Shown here: piece after piece, positions 56,386-64,000 of the stretch
Numbering within the stretch: position 1 is the first letter of the stretch
How the letters are laid out: each line of letters starts with the position of its first letter
From: an uncultured Holophagaceae bacterium
Lineage (GTDB): Bacteria; Acidobacteriota; Holophagae; Holophagales; Holophagaceae
Length of the DNA stretch: 64,000 nucleotides
Assembly: GCA_903913215.1 (NCBI GenBank)
Contig: CAIWKE010000030.1
Location: 1-64,000, forward strand
Direction: 5' to 3'
Notes under the pieces: model-generated
The model's database searches: none
What the model was told of the DNA's origin: nothing
Seen by the model: only the letters and a program-made list of their open reading frames with translations
Position numbers and translations under genes: made by a program

Positions 56386-57317
56386 AAGATCATCAAGTGC
56401 AGCACACCCCGCAGCAGGATCCCCGCCACGGCCCCGGCGATGGCGGGGCGCACGACGGAGGCGCAGCGGGCCCCGGCGGAGATGAGGACAGCCACACCCA
56501 CCAGGTCGCAGGGGTTGGTGAGGAAACCTGCCATGCGGTTCAGCTCGACGGTGGTGATGGCGCCCTCCTTCAGGAGGTTGAGGGTGACCCCCATCATGGC
56601 GGTGCCGCCGGCCAGGTACTTGGTGGCCAGGGGCAGTACGGCCACGGCCGGGAAGCCGATGCGGCCCAGCAGGGGCGCCAGCATCCGCTCTAGCAAACCG
56701 ATGCTGCCGCTGAGCTTCAGGAGGTTCACCAGGAAGATGGCCAGAATCAGCATGGGAATGGCGCCCAGGATCACCTGCACGGCCTCCTGACCCCCTAGAA
56801 TCATGAGGCTCATGATGTTGCCCTTGGGCTCGGGCAGGGCACTGGCGTCAAAGCTGTCGCGGGCCTCCTTCTCTTCAAGGGAGCGGGCGAAAACGTAATA
56901 AGTGAGGGCCGCCGCGGCAAATCCTCCGACGAGGGACGTGAGCATGATGATGCCCAGATTCAGGCCCACCGCCACCATGGGGAAGACCACGTTGGCCTGG
57001 GACATGGTGAGCACCATGGCCAGGGTGGCGGCGATGTGGCGGCGGTTGGTGCCGTCCCGCTCCATGATGGCCAGGGTGGCCAGGGGCGCGGCGAAACTCA
57101 CCAGCAGGAGCTGCAGGATGGCGAAGGCGCCCGCGCCTGGGACCCCGAACAGTTTCAGAAGGGGGCGCATCCAGCGGGCCACCAGGGCCAGCAGGCCCTT
57201 GGCCTCCACCACCTTCATGACGGCCATCATGATGACCAGGACCGGCAACAGGACGTACAAGGCCAGGTCCAGGCCGGCCTTGCCGGATTGCAGCATGGTG
57301 GTGACCAGCTTTTCCAC
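56382..57317 (-). CDS. Nucleoside-recognition (gate) domain membrane protein
   Basis: 311 residues, start GTG 57317 after AGGAG. Seven to eight hydrophobic helices with two symmetric gate-type domains ([21 protein letters not shown] and [19 protein letters not shown] in parts, SQANVVFPM). Related to the SpmA/SpmB and YjiH membrane families; transport role unproven. It converges with hisC by four bases and is divergent from the sigma-54 activator gene, 91 bases away. Confidence 0.8.
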   Translation of the reverse strand: MEKLVTTMLQSGKAGLDLALYVLLPVLVIMMAVMKVVEAKGLLALVARWMRPLLKLFGVPGAGAFAILQLLLVSFAAPLATLAIMERDGTNRRHIAATLAMVLTMSQANVVFPMVAVGLNLGIIMLTSLVGGFAAAALTYYVFARSLEEKEARDSFDASALPEPKGNIMSLMILGGQEAVQVILGAIPMLILAIFLVNLLKLSGSIGLLERMLAPLLGRIGFPAVAVLPLATKYLAGGTAMMGVTLNLLKEGAITTVELNRMAGFLTNPCDLVGVAVLISAGARCASVVRPAIAGAVAGILLRGVLHLMIF

Positions 57318-57408
57318 GGGATACTCCTGGCCACAGCATGCCAGAGGCGCAGGCCGCTCAAAGGGGGGCATTCCCGGTAGAATCGCCTGAACCTTCCCGA
57401 GCCCCGCC

Positions 57409-58866
57409 TTGACCAGCTCCCTCCCCCTGCAGGATCCCTCCCTGCTCCAGCAGAAAGCCATGCAGTCGATGTTCGACTGCATCGAAAGCCTCTGCGAGGG
57501 CGCCCTGATCGTGGATCGGGCGTCCCGGATCGTCTGGCTCAACGACCGCTACGCGGACCGCCTGGGCATCGATCCGGTGACGGCGATCGGCCAGGAGATC
57601 GAGGCCGTCATCCCCAACAGCCTCATGCGGCAGGTGGTGGACACGGGTCAGCCCATCCTTATTGATCTGCTGGAAACCGCCGGTCAGACCTTTGTGGTCA
57701 TGCGCATGCCCCTCCGCGACGAGAGCGGCGAGGTCGTGGGAGCCGTGGGCTTCGCTCTCTTCAGCCAGTACGAGGCCCTGCAGCCCCTCTTCGACCGATT
57801 CTCTGGACTCCGGGCCGACCTGGCCAAGGCCCACAAAAAGCTGGCCGAGGTGCGCCACACCAAGTACACCTTCTCTTCCTTCATTGGGAACAGCGAAGCC
57901 ACCATGGAGGTGAAGCGCCTCGCGCGCCGCGCCGCCCTGCTGCACGCGCCGGTCCTCCTGCAGGGGGAGACGGGCACTGGCAAGGAGTTGCTGGCCCACG
58001 CCATCCACGCCGGGGGCCCCCGAGCGGCCCAGCCCTTCGTGCCGGTGAACATGGCGGCCATTCCCGAAAACCTCATGGAGGCCGAGTTCTTCGGCGTGGC
58101 CCCGGGCGCCTACACCGGCGCGGACCGCAAGCCCCGGCCAGGGAAGTTTGAACTGGCTCACGGGGGCACCCTCTTCCTGGACGAGATCGGCGACCTGCCC
58201 CTGCCCCTGCAGTCGAAGTTGCTGCGGGTGCTGCAGGAGCATGAGTGCGAGCCCCTGGGTTCCAACCGCGTCATCCGCGTGGATGTGCGGATCCTGGCTG
58301 CCACGAGTCGGGATCTGGAGGCCATGGTCGAGGAGGGGCGCTTCCGGAAGGACCTCTACTACCGCCTGAACGTGCTGCACATTCCCGTACCCCCGCTGCG
58401 GGTTCGGCTCAGCGACCTGGCCCTGCTCTGCGAGCACCTGCTGGAAAAGACGGTCTTCGAGAACGGCACCCGGGCCCGGGAGCTGAGCCCCGCCGCCCAT
58501 GACTACCTCCGCCACCACAGCTGGCCCGGCAACGTGCGAGAGCTTCGCAATGTCCTGGAACGGGCCGTCATGAACACCGACGAGGCCCGCCTGGACCTTG
58601 GCGACTTCCAGGGGCTGCTGAAACTGTCACCGTTGCCGCAGGCTCCGCAGCCGACCCCGCTCGGTGGGGCCTCCTACCTCGAAGCCATGGCCGAGGCGGA
58701 GCGGCTCATCCTTGCCTCGGCCCTCCGTGCCGCCGATGGCAAGGTGATCCTGGCGGCCCGCAGCCTGGGCATGGGCCGGGCGACCTTCTACAAGCGGATG
58801 AACGCCCTGCGGAATACGTCTCTATTTGGAGATAAATCTCCAAATAGAGATAAACAACACAATTGA
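57409..58866 (+). CDS. Sigma-54 dependent transcriptional activator (PAS-AAA-Fis)
   Basis: 485 residues. PAS domain (about 20-130: EGALIVDRASRIVWLNDRYADR), AAA core (about 160-395) with Walker A GETGTGKE, the sigma-54 contact loop GAYTGA, Walker B GGTLFLDEIGD, and a Fis-type HTH (about 445-475: GKVILAARSLGMGRATFYKRM in parts). Start TTG 57409 lacks a clear Shine-Dalgarno; ATG near 57463 is an alternative. The last codons include two of the three dyad sites it probably binds. No phospho-Asp, so the PAS domain is the likely sensor. Confidence 0.9.
   Translation: MTSSLPLQDPSLLQQKAMQSMFDCIESLCEGALIVDRASRIVWLNDRYADRLGIDPVTAIGQEIEAVIPNSLMRQVVDTGQPILIDLLETAGQTFVVMRMPLRDESGEVVGAVGFALFSQYEALQPLFDRFSGLRADLAKAHKKLAEVRHTKYTFSSFIGNSEATMEVKRLARRAALLHAPVLLQGETGTGKELLAHAIHAGGPRAAQPFVPVNMAAIPENLMEAEFFGVAPGAYTGADRKPRPGKFELAHGGTLFLDEIGDLPLPLQSKLLRVLQEHECEPLGSNRVIRVDVRILAATSRDLEAMVEEGRFRKDLYYRLNVLHIPVPPLRVRLSDLALLCEHLLEKTVFENGTRARELSPAAHDYLRHHSWPGNVRELRNVLERAVMNTDEARLDLGDFQGLLKLSPLPQAPQPTPLGGASYLEAMAEAERLILASALRAADGKVILAARSLGMGRATFYKRMNALRNTSLFGDKSPNRDKQHN
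58819..58850. promoter_or_regulatory. Enhancer-like dyad sites 1 and 2 (sigma-54 activator)
   Basis: TCTCTATTTGGAGA (58819-58832) and its exact reverse complement (58837-58850) four bases apart. Each is a TCTC-N6-GAGA dyad. They overlap the end of the activator gene and lie 155-190 bases upstream of the -24/-12 promoter. Confidence 0.75.
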
Positions 58867-58927
58867 TCATTATTTTTTTCATCTGTTGACTACGTGTAAG
58901 TTGTTAATGGGTGTTCAGTGTTGGAGT

Positions 58928-58945
58928 TGTCTCTATTTGGAGACA
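58928..58945. promoter_or_regulatory. Enhancer-like dyad site 3
   Basis: A third copy of the 14-base dyad, extended here to TGTCTC-N6-GAGACA. It lies about 62 bases upstream of the -24 element, a usual distance for a sigma-54 activator binding site. Confidence 0.75.
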
Positions 58946-59004
58946 GTTGAATTTTGGCAATTTATTAAAAACTGTTGTTATTGATGTTTATTAAAATTTT
59001 TATG

Positions 59005-59021
59005 TTGGCACCCCCCTTGCT
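59005..59021 (+). promoter_or_regulatory. Sigma-54 (-24/-12) promoter
   Basis: TTGGCAC, five bases, then TTGCT: GG at 59007-59008 and GC at 59019-59020 with exactly ten bases between, matching the TGGCAC-N5-TTGC consensus. Start of transcription would be near 59032, 26 bases before the CoA-transferase ATG. Confidence 0.88.
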
Positions 59022-59057
59022 CTAAGGAATTGAAACCCCTTATCCAATGGTGCTGAC

Positions 59058-60671
59058 ATGACGACTGCTTCGCCTGCCTCTGTCCCGACTCCTTCCCTGC
59101 CCAAGCGGAGCAAGGTGACCACCGCGGCCTTGGCCGTAGCCTGCATCAAAGATGGGGATGTGATCGCCACCGGCGGTTTCGTGGGCATCGGCTTCGCGGA
59201 AAACGTGGCCGTGGCCTTGGAGAATCGATTTATCGAGTCCCAGTCCCCCCGCGACCTCACGCTGATCTATGCGGCGGGTCAGGGTGACGGCAAGACCCGA
59301 GGTCTGAACCACCTGGGCCACGAGGGCCTGCTCCGCCGGGTCATCGGCGGTCACTGGGGCCTTGCACCCAAGCTGGCGGCGCTGGCTTTCGCTGAGAAGA
59401 TCGACGGCTACAACCTGCCCCAGGGCATCATCACCCACCTCTTCCGGGATATCGCCGCGGGCAAGCCCGGCACCATCTCCAAGATTGGCCTGGGCACCTT
59501 CGTGGATCCCCTTTTCGGCGGGGGCAAAATCAACAAGCGCACCACCGAAGACCTGGTCTCGCACCTGGAAGTCCTGGGTAAGGACTATCTGTTCTACAAG
59601 GCCTTCCCCATCCAGATCGGCATCATCCGCGGCACCACGGCAGACCCGGACGGCAACATCACCATGGAGCGGGAGGCCCTCACGCTAGAGGCCCAGGCCA
59701 TCGCCATGGCTGTGCACAACAGCGGCGGCAAGGTCATCGTCCAGGTGGAGCGCCTGGCGGACCGCGGCACCCTGAACCCCCGCCAGGTGAAGGTGCCCGG
59801 CGTCCTGGTGGACTACGTGGTGGTCTCCGAAAACCCCGATTACCACATGCAGACGTTTGGCGAGCACTACAACGCTGCCTACAGCGGTGAGATCCGCGTG
59901 CCCATGTCCTCCATGGAGCCCATGGAACTGAGCGACCGCAAGATCATCGCGCGCCGGGCCGCCATGGAACTGAAGCCCAACTGCATGGTGAACCTGGGCA
60001 TCGGCATGCCGGAAGGGATCGCCTCGGTGGCCGTGGAGGAAGGGGCCTCAGATCTCATGACCCTGTCCACGGAACCGGGCGTCATCGGTGGTGTGCCCGC
60101 CGCGGGCATGAGCTTTGGCGCGGGCTCCAACAGCGCCGCCATCATCGACCAGCCCTCCCAGTTCGACTTCTACGATGGCGGTGGCCTCGACATCGCGTTC
60201 CTGGGTCTGGCCCAGGCGGACCGCTTCGGGAACCTCAATGTCAGCAAATTTGGCACCCGCCTGGCTGGAGCCGGCGGCTTCATCAACATCTCCCAGTCCG
60301 CCAAGACCGTCATCTTCGTGGGCACCTTCACGGCCTCGGGCCTGGAAGTGGGGGTGGAGGACGGCCGGCTGCGCATCGTGAAGGAGGGCACCACCCACAA
60401 GTTCCTCCAGGACGTGGAACACCGCACCTTCAGCGGCCCCGTGGCTTTCCAGCACGGACAGAGAGTTCTCTATATCACGGAGCGCTGCGTCTTCCGTCTC
60501 ACCGAAAAGGGCCTGGAACTCATCGAGATCGCCCCTGGTGTGGATCTGGACCGGGACATCCTGGCTCACATGGACTTCAGCCCGGCCATCGCCCCGGACC
60601 TGAGCCTCATGCCCGAGTGCATCTTCCGGGACGAGCCCATGGGTCTCCTGGCCATGCTGCCGAAGGCCTGA
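59058..60671 (+). CDS. Fused-subunit acyl-CoA:acetate CoA-transferase (YdiF/Pct type)
   Basis: 537 residues in which alpha and beta CoA-transferase subunits are joined, as in E. coli YdiF and propionate CoA-transferase. The N half has [14 protein letters not shown], the C half [16 protein letters not shown] and the catalytic Glu near 339 in [12 protein letters not shown]. It moves CoA among short-chain acids, e.g. acetate, propionate, acetoacetate or lactate. The upstream sigma-54 promoter and activator make it inducible. No terminator separates it clearly from the transporter. Confidence 0.9.
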   Translation: MTTASPASVPTPSLPKRSKVTTAALAVACIKDGDVIATGGFVGIGFAENVAVALENRFIESQSPRDLTLIYAAGQGDGKTRGLNHLGHEGLLRRVIGGHWGLAPKLAALAFAEKIDGYNLPQGIITHLFRDIAAGKPGTISKIGLGTFVDPLFGGGKINKRTTEDLVSHLEVLGKDYLFYKAFPIQIGIIRGTTADPDGNITMEREALTLEAQAIAMAVHNSGGKVIVQVERLADRGTLNPRQVKVPGVLVDYVVVSENPDYHMQTFGEHYNAAYSGEIRVPMSSMEPMELSDRKIIARRAAMELKPNCMVNLGIGMPEGIASVAVEEGASDLMTLSTEPGVIGGVPAAGMSFGAGSNSAAIIDQPSQFDFYDGGGLDIAFLGLAQADRFGNLNVSKFGTRLAGAGGFINISQSAKTVIFVGTFTASGLEVGVEDGRLRIVKEGTTHKFLQDVEHRTFSGPVAFQHGQRVLYITERCVFRLTEKGLELIEIAPGVDLDRDILAHMDFSPAIAPDLSLMPECIFRDEPMGLLAMLPKA

Positions 60672-60769
60672 ACAAAGTTGATTGACAACCCCCGAGTAGG
60701 AAAGTCAGACTTCAAACAAAGCCAACCAACCGTTCTTTTTTAAACCTCAGTTCTTCATTAGGAGATTTC

Positions 60770-62119
60770 ATGGCGACAGCCGCGTCCCCCGCGCTTCCAA
60801 ACCAGGAGCACAAACAGATCGTGAAGGTGGCTCTGGCCAGCCTGATCGGCACTTCCATCGAGTGGTACGACTACTTCCTCTATGGCACTGCCGCCGCCCT
60901 GGTATTCAACAAGATCTTCTTCCCCAGCTACGATCCCATCGTCGGCACGCTGCTGGCGTTTGCCACCTTCTCCCTGGGCTTCCTGGCCCGCCCCCTTGGC
61001 GGCATCGTGTTCGGCCACTTCGGCGACAAGATCGGCCGCAAGAAGATGCTCTACCTCACGCTCATGATCATGGGTCTGGCCACGGCCTGCATCGGTCTGC
61101 TGCCCACCTACAGTGTCATCGGCATCTGGGCACCTATCCTTCTGATCACCATGCGCCTCCTCCAGGGCTTCGGCCTGGGTGGTGAGTGGGGTGGTGCGGT
61201 GCTGATGGCGGTGGAACACGCCCCTGCCAATCGCCGTGGCTTCTACGGCTCCTGGCCACAGCTCGGCGCCTTCATCGGCCTTCTGCTCTCCACCATGGTC
61301 TTCCGCGCCGCCAACTCCATGTGGTTCCTCCGCGCTGAAACCAAGGAAGCCGCCAACGCCGCCTTCATCAGCTGGGGCTGGCGCGTGCCCTTCCTGCTCA
61401 GCTTCGCCCTTGTCGCCGTGGGCATCTGGATCCGGATGACCATTGCCGAGTCCCCGGTCTTCGAGAAGCTGAAGGACCAGAAGCAGGAATCCAAGATGCC
61501 TCTCATCGAGGCCATCACCAAGCACCCCAAGAACATCTTCATCGCCATGGGCGTCCGCTTCGCGGAGAACGGCCTCTTCTACGTCTTCACCGCTTTCTCG
61601 CTGGTCTACATCTCCACCTACCTCAAGATGGACCGCGCGGTCGGCCTCAATGGCCTGCTCTGGGCTGCGTTCTTCGCCATCTTCACCTGCGCCGGCTGGG
61701 GCGCCCTGTCCGACAAGCTCGGCCGCCGTCCCGTCTACATGTGGGGTGCCGTGTTCTGCGGCCTCATGGCCTTCCCCTTCTTCTGGATGCTGGGTACCCG
61801 GGAGCCCTGGATCATCTCCGCGGCCATCGTTATCCCCGTCACCATGGGCCATGCGGCCATGTATGGTCCCCAGGCCAGCTTCCTCTCCGAGATGTTCTCG
61901 GCCCGCGTCCGCTACAGCGGCGCCTCCCTGGGCTACCAGTTGGCCTCCATCTTCGCCGGCGGCCTCTCGCCCCTGGTGGCCACCTACCTGCTCAAGAAGG
62001 GCATTGAGGCCAACAAGGCTTATGCCTACATCGCCTACTACATGATCGGCTTGGTGGTGATCACCGCGGTCTCCGTGTACTTCGCCAAGGAAACCCACAA
62101 GGACGGCATCGAAGCATAG
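60770..62119 (+). CDS. MFS transporter, metabolite:H+ symporter (MHS) family
   Basis: 449 residues, 12 predicted helices. Opens with TSIEWYDYFLYGTAAALVF, followed by the MFS loop GHFGDKIGRKKML and RLLQGFGLGGEWGGAVL, and a second loop DKLGRRPVY. Like ShiA/ProP-type symporters it takes up an organic acid with protons. Position after the CoA-transferase suggests the same substrate. AGGAG precedes the ATG. Confidence 0.9.
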   Translation: MATAASPALPNQEHKQIVKVALASLIGTSIEWYDYFLYGTAAALVFNKIFFPSYDPIVGTLLAFATFSLGFLARPLGGIVFGHFGDKIGRKKMLYLTLMIMGLATACIGLLPTYSVIGIWAPILLITMRLLQGFGLGGEWGGAVLMAVEHAPANRRGFYGSWPQLGAFIGLLLSTMVFRAANSMWFLRAETKEAANAAFISWGWRVPFLLSFALVAVGIWIRMTIAESPVFEKLKDQKQESKMPLIEAITKHPKNIFIAMGVRFAENGLFYVFTAFSLVYISTYLKMDRAVGLNGLLWAAFFAIFTCAGWGALSDKLGRRPVYMWGAVFCGLMAFPFFWMLGTREPWIISAAIVIPVTMGHAAMYGPQASFLSEMFSARVRYSGASLGYQLASIFAGGLSPLVATYLLKKGIEANKAYAYIAYYMIGLVVITAVSVYFAKETHKDGIEA

Positions 62120-62132
62120 CCTCCAGACTGCA

Positions 62133-62176
62133 GCGACAAGGGCCCTGGCATCGCTACCTGGGCCCTTGTTGCGTTT
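62133..62176 (+). terminator. Terminator after the MHS transporter
   Basis: A 13-bp stem with one G-T pair (62133-62145 with 62160-62172), 14-base loop and a short GTTTAC tail. Confidence 0.6.
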
Positions 62177-62247
62177 ACAGGGGAAGATAAAAAAATCTGA
62201 ATTAACCGATTTAGCAATTAAGGCCGAAGGCTTATTCAGGAGTACCC

Positions 62248-62442
62248 ATGGACCCGAAGATGCTTGGCATTATTTCCGCTGTTCTCTATTTCGTTGGCGG
62301 GGCCGTTTGCCTCTTTGGGGACGCCATGGGTGGGACGAAGTACCTGCAAGGCGGCGTCGGCCTGTATTTCGTAGGAAGAGGACTTCAGGCCCTGAAGGAA
62401 GTCGCCCTGCTGGCTCCCCCCCATTCAGAGGCTACAAACTAG
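62248..62442 (+). CDS. Small two-helix membrane protein
   Basis: 64 residues with an AGGAG site before the ATG. Two hydrophobic segments (MLGIISAVLYFVGGAVCLFG and YLQGGVGLYFVGRGLQALK) suggest a hairpin in the inner membrane. No known family recognised. AT-rich leader upstream. Confidence 0.65.
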   Translation: MDPKMLGIISAVLYFVGGAVCLFGDAMGGTKYLQGGVGLYFVGRGLQALKEVALLAPPHSEATN

Positions 62443-62455
62443 CCTGGTCTGGACC

Positions 62456-63247
62456 TCACAAGATCCCGTAACGGCCATCTTCCTGGACCACCCGCAGGGG
62501 CATGCCGAAGAGGTCGGAGAGCATCGGGGCGCTGAGCATCTGCGCGACGGGGCCATCGGCGTGGACTCGGCCTGCCTTGAGCAGCACGGCCCGGCTGATC
62601 TCGGGGATCACGTCAGCCACGGTGTGGGTCACCATCACGATGCTGTGGCCCTCCTGGGCCAGCTTGCTAACGATCTCCCGGAACTCATGCGCGGCCCGGA
62701 AATCGAGACTGTTGGTGGGCTCGTCCAAGAGCAGCGCCTGGGGATCGTGGACCAGGGCGCGGCCGATGAGCAGGCGCCGGGCTTCTCCCGAGGACATCTC
62801 GCTGACGGCTCGATCTGCCAGGTGAGTCACCTCCAACCTTGTCATGACCGAGCGGGCCTTGGCCTCCATGGCCGGGGTCACCTGGTGGGCGGGCCAGAGA
62901 CCGATACTGCTGAAGAAGCCCGAAAGAATCGCTTCATAGGCCGTGATGGGCCGGGCATACGTGGCCTGCAAATCGTTGGAGACCAGCCCGAAGCGGCTGC
63001 GCAGCTCGAAGACATCCCAGGTTTCCTGCCCGAACATGCGGCAGACCAGTTCTGGCCGGGCCAGGGGGTACAGCTCTCGGGTGATGACCTTGATGAGGGT
63101 GGACTTGCCGGAGCCGTTGGGGCCGATGATGGCGACGTGCTCCCCACTGTGGATATTGAGACTTACATCTCGGAGGCCCTCCTTTACTCCCCGGCGGACC
63201 GTGACGTGGCGGAGTTCGAGGAGCGGGTCGGTGGGGTTCATGGGCAT
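62456..63247 (-). CDS. Lone ABC ATPase
   Basis: 263 residues. Walker A GPNGSGKST, signature SSGEARR, Walker B LLLDEPTNSLD and H-loop VTHTVAD. The start RHVTVRRGVKEGLRDVS is like the molybdate/iron or YlmA/ModF-type ATPases. No permease or binding protein is adjacent, so it may be a soluble regulator or an unpartnered ATPase. Convergent with the small membrane gene. Confidence 0.85.
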   Translation of the reverse strand: MPMNPTDPLLELRHVTVRRGVKEGLRDVSLNIHSGEHVAIIGPNGSGKSTLIKVITRELYPLARPELVCRMFGQETWDVFELRSRFGLVSNDLQATYARPITAYEAILSGFFSSIGLWPAHQVTPAMEAKARSVMTRLEVTHLADRAVSEMSSGEARRLLIGRALVHDPQALLLDEPTNSLDFRAAHEFREIVSKLAQEGHSIVMVTHTVADVIPEISRAVLLKAGRVHADGPVAQMLSAPMLSDLFGMPLRVVQEDGRYGIL

Positions 63248-63294
63248 GTCCTGCGAGAGGGAAGGCCCGATCAGGATAACTGGCGGCCGATCGC

Positions 63295-63350
63295 TCGCTG
63301 GTTCGAGTCCAGCTGGGCGCTGGTGCGCCCAGCTGGACTCGAACCAGCGA
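63295..63350. repeat. 26-bp perfect inverted repeat over the tRNA-Arg 3' end
   Basis: Arms 63295-63320 and 63325-63350 are exact complements. The right arm is the tRNA's T-arm and acceptor 3' strand; the four-base loop TGGT is its ACCA end. Thus the tRNA 3' portion exists in a second, inverted copy. Confidence 0.9.
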
Positions 63351-63397
63351 CCTGCAGCTTAGAAGGCTGCTGCTCTATCCACCTGAGCTATGAGCGC
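63321..63397 (-). tRNA. tRNA-Arg (UCU)
   Basis: A 77-nt cloverleaf with CCA encoded. Acceptor GCGCTCA/TGGGCGC (one T-G), D stem GCTC/GAGC, anticodon stem GCAGC/GCTGC with loop CTTCTAA (anticodon TCT), T stem GCTGG/CCAGC with TTCGAGT loop. Confidence 0.96.
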
Positions 63398-63535
63398 GCA
63401 ACACCAGTCTAGCGGGTCGGGGGGAAGGATCGCTCAGTCCAGGACCGATGAAGGACTGAACCCCACCCTTAGCGTCCCCCAGCGCCGGAACTCTAGGCGG
63501 ATGGTTCAGGCGGGAAGGGCGGGTTTGGAAACCCA

Positions 63536-63555
63536 GTTGTGCCCATGTTGTGCCC
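63536..63555 (+). repeat. Direct repeat GTTGTGCCC upstream of the integrase
   Basis: Two exact 9-base copies separated by two bases, 68 bases before the recombinase ATG. Possibly an arm-type binding site; a chance repeat cannot be excluded. Confidence 0.4.
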
Positions 63556-63622
63556 TTACCTCGATTTTCAGTCCTCAGTCAGAAGATCGGCGCGGTTCAT
63601 CCGCCTCACCCAAGAGGCGGTC

Positions 63623-64000
63623 ATGGCAAACAAGATTCAGGGTCTCCAGAAGGTCGGGGAGTATTGGCACTACTCCCTCAAGGCGAACGGGCAACGCATC
63701 CACGGCTCGACCCGGGCACGGGACTTGGCGACCGCCAAACTCGTCCTGGAGGAGAAGCGCAAGGAAATGCTCAAGGGGCAGCTGCGGATCGTGTGCCGGA
63801 TACCGACCCTCACAGAACTGGTCAAGGAGTGGGCGCAGGTCCACCGGCAGGTCCATAGTCCAAGACACCTTAAGAATGTTGAGAGTCATGCTCGTATTTG
63901 GCTGCTGCCCCAGCTGGGCACGACCCGGATAGACCGGGTTACGACCATGGATGTCCTGGAGATTCGGAATCGTGTCCTGGAAGCTGGGCGAAGCATGACC
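63623..64000 (+). CDS. Tyrosine recombinase/integrase, N-terminal part (cut by window edge)
   Basis: An uninterrupted frame of 126 codons from an ATG with AGAGG upstream to the window end. It begins MANKIQGLQKVGEYWHYSL and runs through ARDLATAKLVLEEKRKEML and LTELVKEWAQVH, ending in the core-binding-like NVESHARIWLLPQLGTTRID. This layout is that of the arm-binding and SAM-like core-binding domains of tyrosine integrases. The catalytic domain lies beyond the window. Beside a tRNA gene, it marks a probable island or prophage edge. Confidence 0.8.
   Translation, partial: MANKIQGLQKVGEYWHYSLKANGQRIHGSTRARDLATAKLVLEEKRKEMLKGQLRIVCRIPTLTELVKEWAQVHRQVHSPRHLKNVESHARIWLLPQLGTTRIDRVTTMDVLEIRNRVLEAGRSMT

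Noticed and set aside
63390-63932. 180-codon open frame overlapping the integrase start
   Set aside because: Arg/Ser-rich frame-shifted shadow; the recognisable integrase reading is in the frame starting at 63623.

Overview
This is a high-GC, densely coded bacterial chromosome segment. The gene repertoire is that of a Gram-negative heterotroph: outer-membrane porin, lipoprotein with lipobox, CdsA/UppS/RseP, and many histidine kinases. The protein flavour, an MglA-type GTPase and the dnaK-dnaJ-hspR arrangement suggest Acidobacteriota, probably the Holophagae (Geothrix/Holophaga relatives). That placement is inference from memory of protein families; no 16S rRNA or other marker in the window proves it.

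Layout. 1-4.5 kb: tail of an ISL3-type transposase, a secreted M28 peptidase, a lipoprotein hydrolase, rsmE and a small secreted protein ending in a strong terminator. 4.5-9.5 kb: beta-propeller sensor kinase, TerC-family membrane protein and ribF. 9.6-13.1 kb: two small proteins, a hexapeptide acyltransferase, a glutathione peroxidase and a PAS sensor kinase. 13.1-17.0 kb (minus): envelope operon uppS-cdsA-dxr-rseP. 17.2-20.8 kb: a fusion of an MglA-like GTPase with PAS, kinase-like and receiver domains, then a secreted protein of unknown role. 20.8-22.5 kb: orphan OmpR-type regulator divergent from an ArnC-like glycosyltransferase. 22.5-31.4 kb: two-component system with an orphan binding protein, divergent from a porin, a DASS-type permease, a class III CoA-transferase and an HMG-CoA lyase homologue, plus yacG. 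These could form one uptake and catabolic module for an organic acid.

31.5-42.2 kb (plus): dnaK, dnaJ, hspR-like repressor and a sigma factor, followed by a tightly overlapping chain (DnaC-like ATPase, MMPL transporter, MidA-like methyltransferase, ABC ATPase and permease). 42.3-51 kb: receiver-kinase protein, CocE/S15 hydrolase, agmatine-to-putrescine pair aguA-aguB, chemotaxis receptor, a pseudo-receiver protein and a MeaB GTPase. 51-57.3 kb: zinc-ribbon protein, secreted protein, tRNA-Pro(UGG), alpha/beta hydrolase, metallophosphoesterase, hisC and a nucleoside-recognition-type membrane protein.

57.4-62.1 kb: a self-contained sigma-54 circuit. A PAS-AAA-Fis activator is followed by three copies of a 14-bp dyad, a near-perfect -24/-12 promoter, a YdiF-type acyl-CoA transferase and an MHS-family transporter. 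62.2-64 kb: small membrane protein, lone ABC ATPase, tRNA-Arg(UCU) whose 3' end is duplicated as a perfect inverted repeat, and the start of a tyrosine recombinase running off the window, so a mobile island probably begins here.

The strongest candidates for undescribed biology are the GTPase-PAS-kinase-receiver fusion (with a degenerate ATP lid), the tRNA-Arg inverted repeat beside the integrase, the organic-acid module with its orphan binding protein, and a 28-bp perfect palindrome inside a coding sequence.
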